This document shows, in pieces, positions 1 to 15,802 of a stretch of DNA of 64,000 bases; position 1 is the stretch's first letter, and each line of letters begins with the position of its first letter. The stretch is from Helianthus annuus (Eukaryota > Streptophyta > Magnoliopsida > Asterales > Asteraceae). The DNA is taken from the NCBI RefSeq assembly GCF_002127325.2, contig NC_035436.2, forward strand, positions 17,308,205 through 17,372,204, read 5' to 3'. Made by a program: the position numbers and the translations under genes. Under the pieces are notes generated by a model, which had not been told where the DNA came from, did no database searches, and saw nothing but the letters and a program-made list of their open reading frames with translations.

Positions 1-313
1 CTTCAAGGTTACTAAGAATGACACAAACTGGAAGCGTCGCTTTTTCTTGGTTAGAAGGGATACCATCCCAGATGGGAAGGATCTGCCCAAGGAATGGGCC
101 ACTCATGGTAGGGTAGAGGATCCTGGAAGGATCACTATCAGACTTGTCTCATACGATGAGGATCACTAACGTCTTTTTTATTTTTTGTGCAGCTATATCC
201 ATTGCTTATCTTAAGTTAACCCCTGCTGCAAGAGAAAGAGTCTTAGCTTTTAAAAAGCTTAATCCTGAGGTCAGAAGTTTCCAAGTCACCGTCCAAGATT
301 CACAGGAAGTATC
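1..313 (+). CDS. Antisense gene of copy B, end of exon 1 and most of exon 2 (partial at left edge)
   Basis: The fragment opens inside exon 1 of the element's antisense gene. It matches the complete versions in A and C (NWKRR then FFxVRRD, then KEWATH). Exon 1 ends at 107 in front of a GTAGGG donor. The intron spans 108-192 and ends in TTTTGTGCAG. Exon 2 starts at 193 in phase 1 (codon G|CT). It runs AISIAYLKLTPAARERVLAFKKLNPEV and is cut at 313 by the LTR of copy A. The missing 23 bases of exon 2 resume at 11092, giving a 144-base exon as in the other copies. Function unknown; see the intact copies. Confidence 0.8.
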
Positions 314-1032
314 TGTTAGGGCTGGATTTTTATTATAGGTGATCCTTACACATGATCCTAACCAGTGATCCTTATTTCTTTGGCAGACAGTGATCCTCGG
401 CAGGACTCCAGGATCAGGATCATGGGACATTATGGTGATCCTCATACTAACGGCCACTTCCGCTTAATACAATATTGTTTTGCAGGACCATCTAGCAGGA
501 TATGCTCTAGACATCATGATCCAGGGACGCGTCTTCACAAATATGGCAAGAGCTTAATTGAAGAAGGACGTTGCACAGGATATGGAAACATGGCTTGATT
601 CATGGGCAGCAATTTAGGCTAGATTGTCTTTATTTCTAAAGGGGTAATGAGCTGATAATTAGTCCTTTTACCTAAAATAAGTCACCTACACTTGTATAAA
701 TATCCCTCTTCCTCATTCGGAAGACGACACACGACATACGACACAACTCTCAAATACTTAGACACTCAGTGATCCTTGTACTCAGCTCATTACTATCCGA
801 AGTTGTAACTACATTTTTATTATATTGAAGTTGGTGATCGGTAGTTGCCATCACCCGAGGTTTTTTATGCCGGAGATCATCCATTGATCAAGGGCTTTTT
901 CCTCGTATAAATCATTGTGTCTTTGCATCTTTATCACAGAAGTGATCCTTTACTTTCATAATTAACCAAGCATCATACCCCGTTTACATAAAGTTTGGTT
1001 ACATTATCCTTGTGTGATTTTTGACCAAAACA
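314..1032 (+). repeat. 5' LTR of copy A
   Basis: The LTR runs from TGTTAGGGCTGG to TTGACCAAAACA. It contains a TATAAATA box at 695-702, followed by an ACGACAC-rich tract where transcription probably starts (about 725-735). Upstream are many GTGATCC or GGATCA motifs. The region just inside the 5' end is extremely similar in A, B and C. Confidence 0.96.
695..702 (+). promoter_or_regulatory. LTR TATA box (copy A)
   Basis: TATAAATA lies about 380 bp into the 5' LTR, and its equivalent in the 3' LTR is 10749-10756. It is the best candidate core promoter for the gag-pol RNA. B (minus, about 30217-30224) and C (minus, about 25988-25993) carry TATA-like sequence at the matching place. Confidence 0.7.
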
Positions 1033-1035
1033 GTT

Positions 1036-1053
1036 TGGCGCCCACCGTGGGGC
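1036..1053 (+). other. Primer-binding site, copy A
   Basis: TGGCGCCCACCGTGGGGC begins three bases after the 5' LTR end, the usual place for the tRNA primer-binding site. The same 18 bases occur in C (25635-25652) and B (29867-29884). The cognate tRNA was not assigned. Confidence 0.85.
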
Positions 1054-1109
1054 AATTGGTGCTTCATTCATAAGAAAATCTTTTGTTCGAAATCATTTCA
1101 AAGAGTTAC

Positions 1110-3575
1110 ATGGCTTCATCATTGAAGAACACGTCCACGGCGATGTCTGCGGTCACCTCATCACAGATCACCTTGCCTCCTCCACCGGCAGGATCTCAGA
1201 AAAATACTGAGAAGAGATCAACTCCCACTTTCTCTAAACCTCTATCTTCTTCTGCTATGAATTCTTCTATTCCTTGTACTAGTGATGTATTTGCTTTAAT
1301 TTTGCAGATGAAGGATCGTATGCAGCGGCAAGATGAAACTAACGAGAGGATCCTCAGGGAAATTGGAGATCTCAAAAGACAAAAGAAAGCGGCAGAGGAT
1401 CATTCACCACTGATGCCCAAATCCTTGAGCTTTGATACTCCAATGATCACTTCCCAGCCATCAGGGATCCCGGACGTGCAAATCATAGGGGAGTCAAGAG
1501 GATCACATCTCAACTCGGCAGCAATGACTCAGACATCAGACTCACATTTTCAGCCTGTAGGATCCTATCCTCAATACGTGGGATCCTTCATGAATCCGGG
1601 AGCCTATCCGGGGGCACAGCAGTTTCGAGGATCCTACTTTGTTCCAGGATCATTCCAGGGCCAAGGATCCTCCTTTGTTCCAGGATCATTCCAGGGCCAA
1701 GGATCCTCCTTTGTTCCAGGATCATCCCAGGTTCACGGATCCTCCTTCGTTCCAGGATCATCCCAGATACCAGGATCCTTACAGATGCCAGGATCCCTAA
1801 AAAGTTTGCAAACAGGAAGTCTAGATGTCCATCAAGGGGATTTCATTCCAATGCAGACCATTGCTTCCACTGGTCCCTCCATTGTTCCAGAATCCCAGCA
1901 ATTCGGATTCCCTAACTTGAACCCAATGGGAGGTAACACTTTAAATAATTATCCTACCACTAACCATGGATTCATGCAGGATACAGGTACCAATCATGCT
2001 ATGGCCAGGGAATTACAGAAACTAAAGGACATGATCTCAAGTGTTCCAGGGGTAGTCAAGCCTATCCCAGAGATTGCAGATGGGAGCCACAAGGTATCTC
2101 GCTTTGCACCACCAATTTGTGATGCAGAGGTACCCAAAAGGTTCCATATCCCTACCATGAAGTTGTATGATGGCACAACGGATCCAGAGGAGCATATAGC
2201 ACAATACAGGGAGAGGATGGAGAGCAATCCTATCCCAGAAAAATTGAAGGAAGCATGCCTATGTAAAGGATTTGGATCCACTCTTACTGGATCAGCTCTT
2301 AAGTGGCTGCTAAGTCTTCCCCCTTACTCTATTACTTCATTTGCCAATTTAGTTAATTTATTCAATAACCAATTCTCTTGTAGTAGAAAATTTGAAAAAT
2401 TAACTAGTGATTTGTACAGGATAACTCAAAATAATAATGAATCATTAAGGGATTATATAACGAAATTTAGTAAAGAATCCTTGGACATCCCTAACTTGGA
2501 TATGGCTATGGCTGTTGAAGCCTTCAAAATGGGACTGCTTAAGGATTCATTATTCTATGATGATCTTGTTATGACACCATGCAGGAATTTAGATGAAGTA
2601 AGAACTCGAGCACTCAGGTTTATCCGACTAGAGGATGACAAGAGGATCCAGGAAAGACAAGTAGGATCCTCAAAACAAGATAAGCAAGGATCCTCCTTCA
2701 AAAGCAACAAGTTCAAATCCTACCACAGAAACGAGAACAAGAATGTGCATGCTGTTGACCAAGAAGAGGATGATGAAGAATATCCTCCAATCTCAGAATA
2801 TTGTTTTTCCGTTGATAATCATGAACTAATCCTTGCAATGCAGAATCTAGGTGAAAAGGCTAGGTGGCCCAGGAAGAATGATAAACCATCCGGGACTAAA
2901 GACAAGTCCAAATGGTGTGCATACCATGAGGATTTCGGGCATCTAACTGAAGATTGCATAGCCTTAAGAAAAGAAATTGGATACCTGCTAAGCAAGGGGC
3001 ATCTAAAAGAATTGTTGGGGAGAAAAAAACAAAGGACCCAGGATCCTGAAAGGATCCCTGAAAAGGCTCCAGCACCTCCGGCAAACGCACAAGTGATTAA
3101 CTTTATATCCGGAGGATCAGACATTTGTGGTACATCCTTTTCAGCGGCCAAAAGACATGCAAAAGAATCAAAAATGGATAATGGAGAAAGGCCTATTAGA
3201 ACCTCAAGTGTCTCAGAAGGAAAGATGATAACATTTGATGAGGATGATCGCATTAACATTCAGGATCCTCACCATGATAGTTTAGTTATCACTCTCTTTA
3301 TCTCTAACCACTTTGTCCGCAGGATCCTTATTGACGGAGGGAGCTCAGTGAACATTATCCAGCTTGATGTCTTGAAGAAGATGGGAATCCCAGAATCAGA
3401 CATCACACCAAGATCCTCCGTGCTTGTAGGATTCAGTGGGGAAACGAAGAAAACTCTGGGGGACATCAAACTCCCAATCTACGTGGAAGGATTACATAAT
3501 TACCAAAAATTTGTGTTATTGACTGTTTATCTTGTTGCAACGTTATTCTTGGCAGGCCTTGGATACATGACATGA
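1110..3575 (+). pseudogene. Gag-protease of copy A, frameshifted near the C-terminus
   Basis: The first ATG is at 1110; an upstream TTG in frame is not needed, and B starts at the same Met. The N-terminal region has Gly/Ser-rich repeats of about 11 residues (FVPGS units, nt 1625-1790). A retrotransposon gag domain spans about residues 340-510 (FHIPTMKLYDG ... RFIRLEDDKR). A zinc knuckle of C-X2-H-X4-H-X4-C type begins at Cys603. The aspartic protease motif LIDGGSS has its Asp at residue 742. In B and C the frame continues through VILGRPW to a UAG. In A a T is missing from the run at 3510-3512 (three instead of four T), so the frame ends 138 nt early. Capsid and nucleocapsid functions should survive, but protease folding and readthrough into pol would not. 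Confidence 0.9.
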
Positions 3576-3709
3576 AAGCAGTTCCATCTACCTACCATCA
3601 ATGTGTGAAGCTCCCTAGCCCATGGGGAATAATCAAGATCGATAGTGACCAGCAGGAGGCTAAGGATTGTTATACCTCATCTATGAAGCCAACCTCGAAG
3701 CCAAGGGAG

Positions 3710-3721
3710 CAATAGCAATTA
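3710..3721 (+). promoter_or_regulatory. Leaky UAG readthrough context between gag-pro and pol, copy A
   Basis: The sequence CAA TAG CAA TTA has its TAG at 3713-3715. The pol frame is in the same register: pol's first called codon is 30 nt after the T of TAG, with no other stop. This is the tobamovirus-type context (UAG followed by CAR-YYA) known to allow ribosomal readthrough in plants. The upstream frame in this copy is broken by the deletion at 3510-3512. Confidence 0.85.
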
Positions 3722-3742
3722 CAGTATCCTCCAAGGAATGTC

Positions 3743-7021
<3,279 letters not shown>

Positions 7022-7437
7022 ACATGATCCTTCAATGTGATCCTTACATTGAAGTATCCTTGAAGGATCCCGGAGATATCAGTGATCCTTACTCTGGTAA
7101 TATGCTTATCCTGAAACTATTGCATTTTCTTACTTTTTACCTAAGGATAAGGATCATGTATCCTTCATCCTCTACTCACAAACCATTTGAGTTATGATAA
7201 GTTCAGGTATCTTCAGCATATCGTCAAAGACCTTCAAAAGCACCGCAGATCCTTGGGTCTAACCCCAGTTATTCTTGGGATTATCCCCAGTTTCCGCCAG
7301 CAGCGCACGATGATCCTGGTATAGTTCACGTCTTTGGGACCAGTACCCACTTTCGGGGCTGACAACCTCATCGTACTGGCTATACTTAGGATCCTACGTA
7401 TAATGGTAGACGTACCATACATCCGTTCCTAAGGTTT

Positions 7438-7479
7438 CTAACGTTTTCACGTTAGCTAAGGTTTTGACATTTTCATGTC
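7438..7479 (-). other. Twin hairpins with GAAA tetraloops on the antisense strand, copy A
   Basis: On the plus strand CTAACGT-TTTC-ACGTTAG (7438-7455) is followed by GACAT-TTTC-ATGTC (7466-7479). Read on the strand of the antisense gene both loops are GAAA, a GNRA tetraloop. The same pair is perfect in B (12894-12935) and C (19449-19490). Confidence 0.75.
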
Positions 7480-7544
7480 ACTAAGTTTGGATAGTTGCCA
7501 GAAAGGGCCATACTCCAGTTTACATACGATCCTTTGGGCTTGTC

Positions 7545-7645
7545 CCCAGTTATCCTTTGGGCTTGTCCCCAGATTCCTATGGGCTTGTCCCCAGTGATCC
7601 TCTGGGATCATTCTCAGTTATCCTTTGGGCATGTCCCCAGTTACT
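7545..7645 (+). repeat. 23-bp tandem repeats in the 3' region of copy A
   Basis: About five units based on CCTTTGGGCTTGTCCCCAGT occur, some diverged. The orthologous blocks in B and C have different unit numbers and arrangement. Confidence 0.85.
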
Positions 7646-8414
7646 AATTTATCTTTTACATTGGCTTAGTCCCAAGTTATATCTCACTTTTCAGGTTTTG
7701 GAAGTCTAAACACATAAGGGTCCTTAATCCTTATTAACTATCAAAGTCTTATCTACGATTGTCTCGATTGAAGGTTAGGATCCTGACTTGGATCCTCAGG
7801 TATGATCCTTGACTATTTTGATTATATTCATTATCCTAACTGACCCTTATACTTTGACAACCAAACCTATGATCCTTGAACTAAAATGCTTTGAATATTT
7901 TCGATATCAGGATACTTGATCCAGGATCATATCCTAAATTTATTAAAACATATTTTCAACTCTTGATAAATATACTACAAAGACAATTGAGAAAAAAGAG
8001 GATAATTAAAGGATAACGACACGAGATAAGCCAGAAAAGTTAAGTTATATTATTAAATAAAAGGATCATTAACCCTTTCAAAAGATTGTCAAAATTGCCA
8101 ACCCACATTTCTACCAGCAAAACGTGGCCCGTCCACATGGGTTGGCAAAGGGTGTCCATTGTCTATGCGGTCTTAGCATTGTGCAGGGAAATTAAAGCGG
8201 CAGGATCACAAAGGCTTCATCCCCCGAACAGAGGATCCCTCCACCTTTTGCAATCCTACCCATTGTTCAAAGGATCCAGGATCCTTAACCCTAAAAACTA
8301 TTGTTCGAAGATTACAGACCATAATTGTTTCAAACACCACAAACTACTATCAAAATTTAAAAAATTGGGCTCCGGCTATGTCTAGAAGTTTCCATCATTG
8401 CCCAATCTCGCAGC

Positions 8415-10050
8415 TCAAACCTTCGCTGCACCATCACCACCAGCTCCACTCGCCTCCCCCTGATCCTTACCGGCGTCTCCACCTTCAAGCATAGGGATAT
8501 CCTCAACATCATCGTCATCCTCCAGCTCTGCTAGCCTTGCCTTCCAGCCTTCAATGTCCCATGTGCTCCTATCAAAGGAAGGATCCTGAGCCTCCGTGGC
8601 CATCTGCAGTTGTATCTTGTACATAGCTATCGCGGCAGAGACTTTAGCATCCTGAGTAATGTCATGCTTCTCATAATCGAACTTGATCAATGCTTTGACA
8701 GCCTCATCCTTAACGGCCCGGATCTTCTTCTCAAGATCAGTGATCTTGAGATCCTTTAACACACCCATTTGCTGGAGATCGGCAATTTGGCTCTCCTGGT
8801 CCTCAACATGGCTAAGATAAGTCTCAATCTCGGCAAGTTTCTGCAAATAGGGAAATAAGGTAAGTTCAGAACCGGATGATCCTCGAAGAAACAGGACACA
8901 CAAACAGGATATTCGAAACGGATGACCAACAGGGGCAGTGATCCTTACCTCATTCACGTAGTCAAGGAATTGCTGACGGAGGAGGGGAAATCCTTGGAGA
9001 TCTTCAGAGGTTTTCCTCTTTTTTCCCTTGCCCCGGATAGACGCTTTGGGAGCTGATGCTGAAGGACTGGCAGCAGGAGCCTTCTTCTTTGAAGACGTGA
9101 CATTGGCAAGATCACTTATCCCAAATTTGGAGGCAGATTTAACAGACCTGGCAGATTTTCCAGCACCTACACAATTCAAAAACAAGATAAGTTCCCTTGT
9201 TAAATTAAATACTTTTACATAAAACTTATTTTCTATAAGGATACTTACTTGACATTGTGGCAGATGCAGAGGATATCTCTTGAGAATCTTGGATAGTGAT
9301 TTGGAAGCTTCTAACTTCAGGATCAAGCTTTTTAAAAGCTAACACTCTCTCTTTTGCAGCGGGGGTTAATTTCAGACGAGCAATGGAAATAGCTGCATAA
9401 AAGACAAAGGAAAAAAGACATCAGTGATCCTCATCATATGAGACAGGACTGATAGTGATCCTTCGAGGATCCTCTACCCTACCATGAGTGGCCCATTCCT
9501 TGGGCAGATCCTTCCCATCCGGGATGGAATCCCTCTTAACAAAGAAAAACCGACGTTTCCAGTTTGTATCATTCTTGGTAACTTTGAAGATTGGGTGATC
9601 CTCCCCAGCTTTCCGTTTCAACAAATATCGGTGAGAACCGAAGGTGGTGAGATCATAAAACTCAGCTAACTCCGCCATCCCCAGATCAATCCCTTCCTGC
9701 TCGATGATCCTCTCGAAGGTATAAAGAACCCTCCAGATCATCGGCATAGCTTGGATGTAAGAGATGCCGGTTAAGGAAAAGAAAGACTGGGTAAAGTCTG
9801 GAAAAGGATACGAGTACCCTATAGCAAACGGGGTAGCAGGAAAAGCCACCCAGACATCCGAGACAAAGTCGCTCAAAGCAGTAGGATCAAAGGATTTAAA
9901 AACGGCATTCGCCGGAAAACAATGACAAATTTTGTCTACGTGAGCATCACTAAAGCAACACCTCTCCGTAGGAGAATCCTTGATAATCCCCTGGCTTTTT
10001 AAGGGACTACCCTTCTTGGAATCCTTGTGCGGAGAATTCTGGAGCAACAT
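8415..10050 (-). CDS. Antisense four-exon gene of copy A, intact (451 aa)
   Basis: The exons on the minus strand are 10050-9483, 9392-9249, 9166-8949 and 8840-8415. All introns have GT donors (GTAGGG, GTAAGT, GTAAGG) and AG acceptors, and the total is 1356 nt with the stop. Exon 1 begins MLLQNSPHK and holds a globular region (SFFSLTGISYIQAMPMIWRV ... NWKRRFFFVKRD). That region resembles, by eye, the plant 'putative gypsy-type transposon' domain (PF04195-like). Exon 3 is short, Lys/Ser/Ala-rich and basic (RGKGKKRK), so it could be a nuclear localisation signal. Exon 4 is a coiled coil (EDQESQIADLQQ ...) with an acidic, Gly-rich tail. The introns lie on the strand opposite to the genomic RNA, so retrotransposition keeps them. 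Function unknown. Confidence 0.85.
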
Positions 10051-10203
10051 GTTTGGAACAGAAACAAAGTAGAAACGGAAAACAGAGCAAAGAGAGTAGA
10101 GAGAAGAAGAAGAGAAGAGGAGAGTACCTGATCGATCTTCGGTGAAGAATATAAAGGGAGTGTATCCCGAATTTAAATACAAACTGATCCTCACCCTATC
10201 TCC

Positions 10204-10247
10204 TATTTATAATCATGATCTGCAGGATTGTCACATCTCTGACGTAA
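10204..10247 (-). promoter_or_regulatory. Promoter of the antisense gene, copy A
   Basis: On the minus strand a TATAAATA box (10204-10211) lies about 155 bp upstream of the ATG at 10050, and TTACGTCA (10240-10247), a bZIP/as-1-type site, lies upstream of it. Two AACGGCTAG boxes and one CTAACGGGCGA box follow further upstream (about 10255-10305). The same arrangement occurs in C at 16589-16686. Confidence 0.65.
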
Positions 10248-10350
10248 TGATCACAACGGCTAGTCCGAACATAACGGCTAGTTTCTTGGAGTCGCCCGTT
10301 AGAGATAAGATCGAAACAAAATATAACTCGTCTATTTACAATTAACTCCT

Positions 10351-10367
10351 TATATTTTGGGGGCAAT
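10351..10367 (+). other. Polypurine tract of copy A
   Basis: TTTTGGGGGCAAT lies directly in front of the 3' LTR, where plus-strand DNA synthesis would be primed. The complement is found in C at 16522-16538. Confidence 0.8.
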
Positions 10368-11086
10368 TGTTAGGGCTGGATTTTTATTATAGGTGATCCT
10401 TACACATGATCCTAACCAGTGATCCTTGTTTCTTTGGCAGACAGTGATCCTCGGCAGGACTCCAGGATCAGGATCATGGGACATTATGGTGATCCTCATA
10501 CTAACGGCCACTTCCGCTTAATACAATATTGTTTTGCAGGACCATCTAGCAGGATATGCTCTAGACATCATGATCCAGGGACGCGTCTTCACAAATATGG
10601 CAAGAGCTTAATTGAAGAAGGACGTTGCACAGGATATGGAAACATGGCTTGATTCATGGGCAGCAATTTAGGCTAGATTGTCTTTATTTCTAAAGGGGTA
10701 ATGAGCTGATAATTAGTCCTTTTACCTAAAATAAGTCACCTACACTTGTATAAATATCCCTCTTCCTCATTCGGAAGACGACACACGACATACGACACAA
10801 CTCTCAAATACTTAGACACTCAGTGATCCTTGTACTCAGCTCATTACTATCCGAAGTTGTAACTACATTTTTATTATATTGAAGTTGGTGATCGGTAGTT
10901 GCCATCACCCGAGGTTTTTTATGCCGGAGATCATCCATTGATCAAGGGCTTTTTCCTCGTATAAATCATTGTGTCTTTGCATCTTTATCACAGAAGTGAT
11001 CCTTTACTTTCATAATTAACCAAGCATCATACCCCGTTTACATAAAGTTTGGTTACATTATCCTTGTGTGATTTTTGACCAAAACA
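10368..11086 (+). repeat. 3' LTR of copy A
   Basis: It is 719 bp, identical by eye to the 5' LTR except for G at 10428. It ends in AAAACA and is followed by the GTATC target duplication. Confidence 0.96.
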
Positions 11087-11091
11087 GTATC

Positions 11092-11939
11092 CTCTGCATC
11101 TGCCACTATGTCAAGTAAGTATCCTTGTAAAAAGTAAGTTATATGCTAGATTGTTTAATTAGTAAGGGAACTTATCTTGTTTTGATTGTGTAGGTGTTGG
11201 GAAGTCTGCCAAATCTGCCAAGTCTGCCTCCAAGTTTGGGATAGATGATCTCACCAACGTCAAGTCTTCGAGGAGAAAGACTTCTGCTGCCAGTCCCTCC
11301 GCTTCAGCCCCTAAAGCATCCATTAGGGGTAAGGGAAAGAAGAGGAAGACTTCCGAGGATCTCCAAGGATTTCCCCTGATCCGCCAACAGTTCCTTGACT
11401 ATGTCAATGAGGTAGGGATCATTGCCCCTGTTGGTTATCCTTCTCTAATATCCTGCTTATATATTCTGCCTTTTTTGAGGATCACTTGATCCTGAACTTA
11501 CCTTTTTTCTCTTTTGCAGAAATTTGCTGAGATTGAGACCTACCTTGGCCACGTCGAGGATCAGGAGAGCCAAATCGCCGACCTCCAACAAATGGGCGTG
11601 TTAAAGGATCTCAAGATAGCCGATCTTGAGAAGGAACTCCGGGCTACAAAGGATGAGGCTGCTCAAAGGCTAAATGACATGGATGGCGAGAAGCAGGAGA
11701 TCATCCAGGATGCCAAGGTCTCTGCCGCAACTGCTATGTACAAGATACAACTACAAATGGCTGCGGAGGCTCAGGATCCTGCCTTTGACAAGAGCTCATG
11801 GGACGTGGAGGGTTGGAAGGCAAGATTGGCAGAGCTGGAGGATGAGGACGAAGCAGAGGAGATCCCAATGCTGGAGGGCGGTGATGCTGACAAGGATCAG
11901 GGTGGAGAAGGTGGTGGTGATGGAGCAGCAAAGGTGTGA
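11092..11939 (+). CDS. Antisense gene of copy B, rest of exon 2 plus exons 3 and 4
   Basis: This continues the gene interrupted at 313. Exon 2 remainder is 11092-11114 (donor GTAAGT), exon 3 is 11194-11411 (donor GTAGGG) and exon 4 is 11520-11939, ending in TGA. Exon 3 encodes the Lys-rich segment and exon 4 the coiled coil with KDLKIADLEKEL and an acidic Gly-rich tail. Exon 4 is two codons shorter than in A and C. Exon lengths 144 and 218 match the other copies exactly, which supports the splice model. Without the insertion of A the frame would be open. A's 10.8 kb in exon 2 presumably inactivates it. Confidence 0.8.
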
Positions 11940-13350
11940 GCTGCTGGATTGGGCGATGATGGATATTTCGAGACTAGGCCGGAGCCCAATTTTTTAGGAT
12001 TGGTAGTGGTTTTTTGTGGTTGTTGATGGTTTGTGAACAATTTATGGTCTGTATTCTTTGAACAATAGTTTTTAGGGTAAAGGATCCTGGATCCTTCGAA
12101 CAATAGGTAGGATTACAAAAGGTGGAGGGATCCTCTGTTTGGGGGATGAAGCCTTTGTGATCCTGCCGCTTTTACTTTCCTGTACCTGCTAAGACCGCAT
12201 AGACAATGGACACCCTTTGCCAACCCATGTGGACGGGCCACGTTTTGCTGGTAGAAACGTGGGTTGGCAATTTTGACAACTTTTGAAGGGTTAATCCTTT
12301 CGTTAAATAAAATCTTAAACTTTTTGTCGCTTATCTTGTGTTATTATCCTTTATTTATCTTTTTATTTTCCAGTTTGTTTTAGAAACATATTTGTTAGAG
12401 TAACGAGAGTTGAGCAAACCATGTTCAAGAAATTTAGGATATGATCCTGGATCAAATATCCTATAATCGAAAATTTTCAAGGTAGTTTATTTTAAGGATC
12501 ATAGGTTCAGTTGTCAAGGTCTAAAGGTTATTCAAATGAATAATGAAATTAAAAATAGTTAAGGATCATACCTGAGGATCCAAGTTAGGATCCTAACCTT
12601 TAATCGGGATAACCATAAGTAAAACTTTTAATGGATGGTAAGGATTAAGGATCCTTAATTGTTTAACTTCGAAAACCTGAAAAAATGGAACATAACTTGG
12701 GACTAAGCCAATGTAAGAGATAAATTAGTAACTGGGGACATGCCCAAAGGATAACTGAGAATGATCCCGGAGGATCACTGGGGACAAGCCCAAAGGATAA
12801 CTGGGGACAAGCCCAAAGGATAACTGGGGACAAGCCCAAAGGATCGTATGTAAACTGGAGTATGGCCCTTACTGGCGACTATCCAAACTTAGTGACATGA
12901 AAATGTCAAAACCTTAGCTAACGTGAAAACGTTAGAAACCTTAGGAACGGATGTATGGTACGTCTACCATTATACGGAGGATCCTGGGTATAGCCAGTAC
13001 GATGAGGTTGTCAGCCCCGGAAGTGGGTACTGGTCCCAAAGACGTGAACTATATCAGGATCATCGTGCGCTGCTGGCGAAAACTGGGGATAATCCCAAGG
13101 ATAACTGGGGTTAGACCCAAGGATCTGCGTTGCTTTTGAAGATCTTTGATGATATGCTGTGGATACCTGAACTATCATAACTCAAACGGTTCGTGAGAAG
13201 AGGATGAAGGATACAGGATCCTTATCCTTTAAAAAGTAAGAAAATGTAATAGTTTTAAGATAAGGACATTACCAGAGTAAGGATCACTGACATCACCGGG
13301 ATTCTTTGAGGATACTTCAATGTAAGGATCGCATGCTTGCAGGATCATGT
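11940..13350 (-). other. 3' noncoding region of copy B with tandem repeats and twin hairpins
   Basis: This is the counterpart of 7022-8414. The 23-bp units (CTGGGGACAAGCCCAAAGGA type) occupy about 12729-12846. The GAAA-loop hairpins are at 12894-12907 and 12918-12935. No coding sequence is seen. Confidence 0.8.
12729..12846 (-). repeat. 23-bp tandem repeats, copy B
   Basis: About five units occur: one diverged (CTGAGAATGATCCCGGAGGA type) and the rest close to the consensus. Unit order differs from C, where a 46-bp two-unit block has been amplified. Confidence 0.85.

Positions 13351-15802
<2,452 letters not shown>

Larger units (their letters stand above)
7022..8414 (+). other. 3' noncoding region of copy A between pol and the antisense gene
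   Basis: No sense ORF is present. It contains two perfect hairpins (7438-7479), a block of 23-bp tandem repeats (about 7545-7645), and a downstream stretch (about 8090-8400) shared with B and C that forms the 3' flank of the antisense gene. The GGATC/GATCC motif remains abundant. Confidence 0.8.

Noticed and set aside
365..598. 77-codon frame in the LTR (also 10419-10652 and, inverted, 16243 and 26096)
   Set aside because: It starts at a non-ATG codon upstream of the LTR TATA box and differs between copies. It is not a gene.
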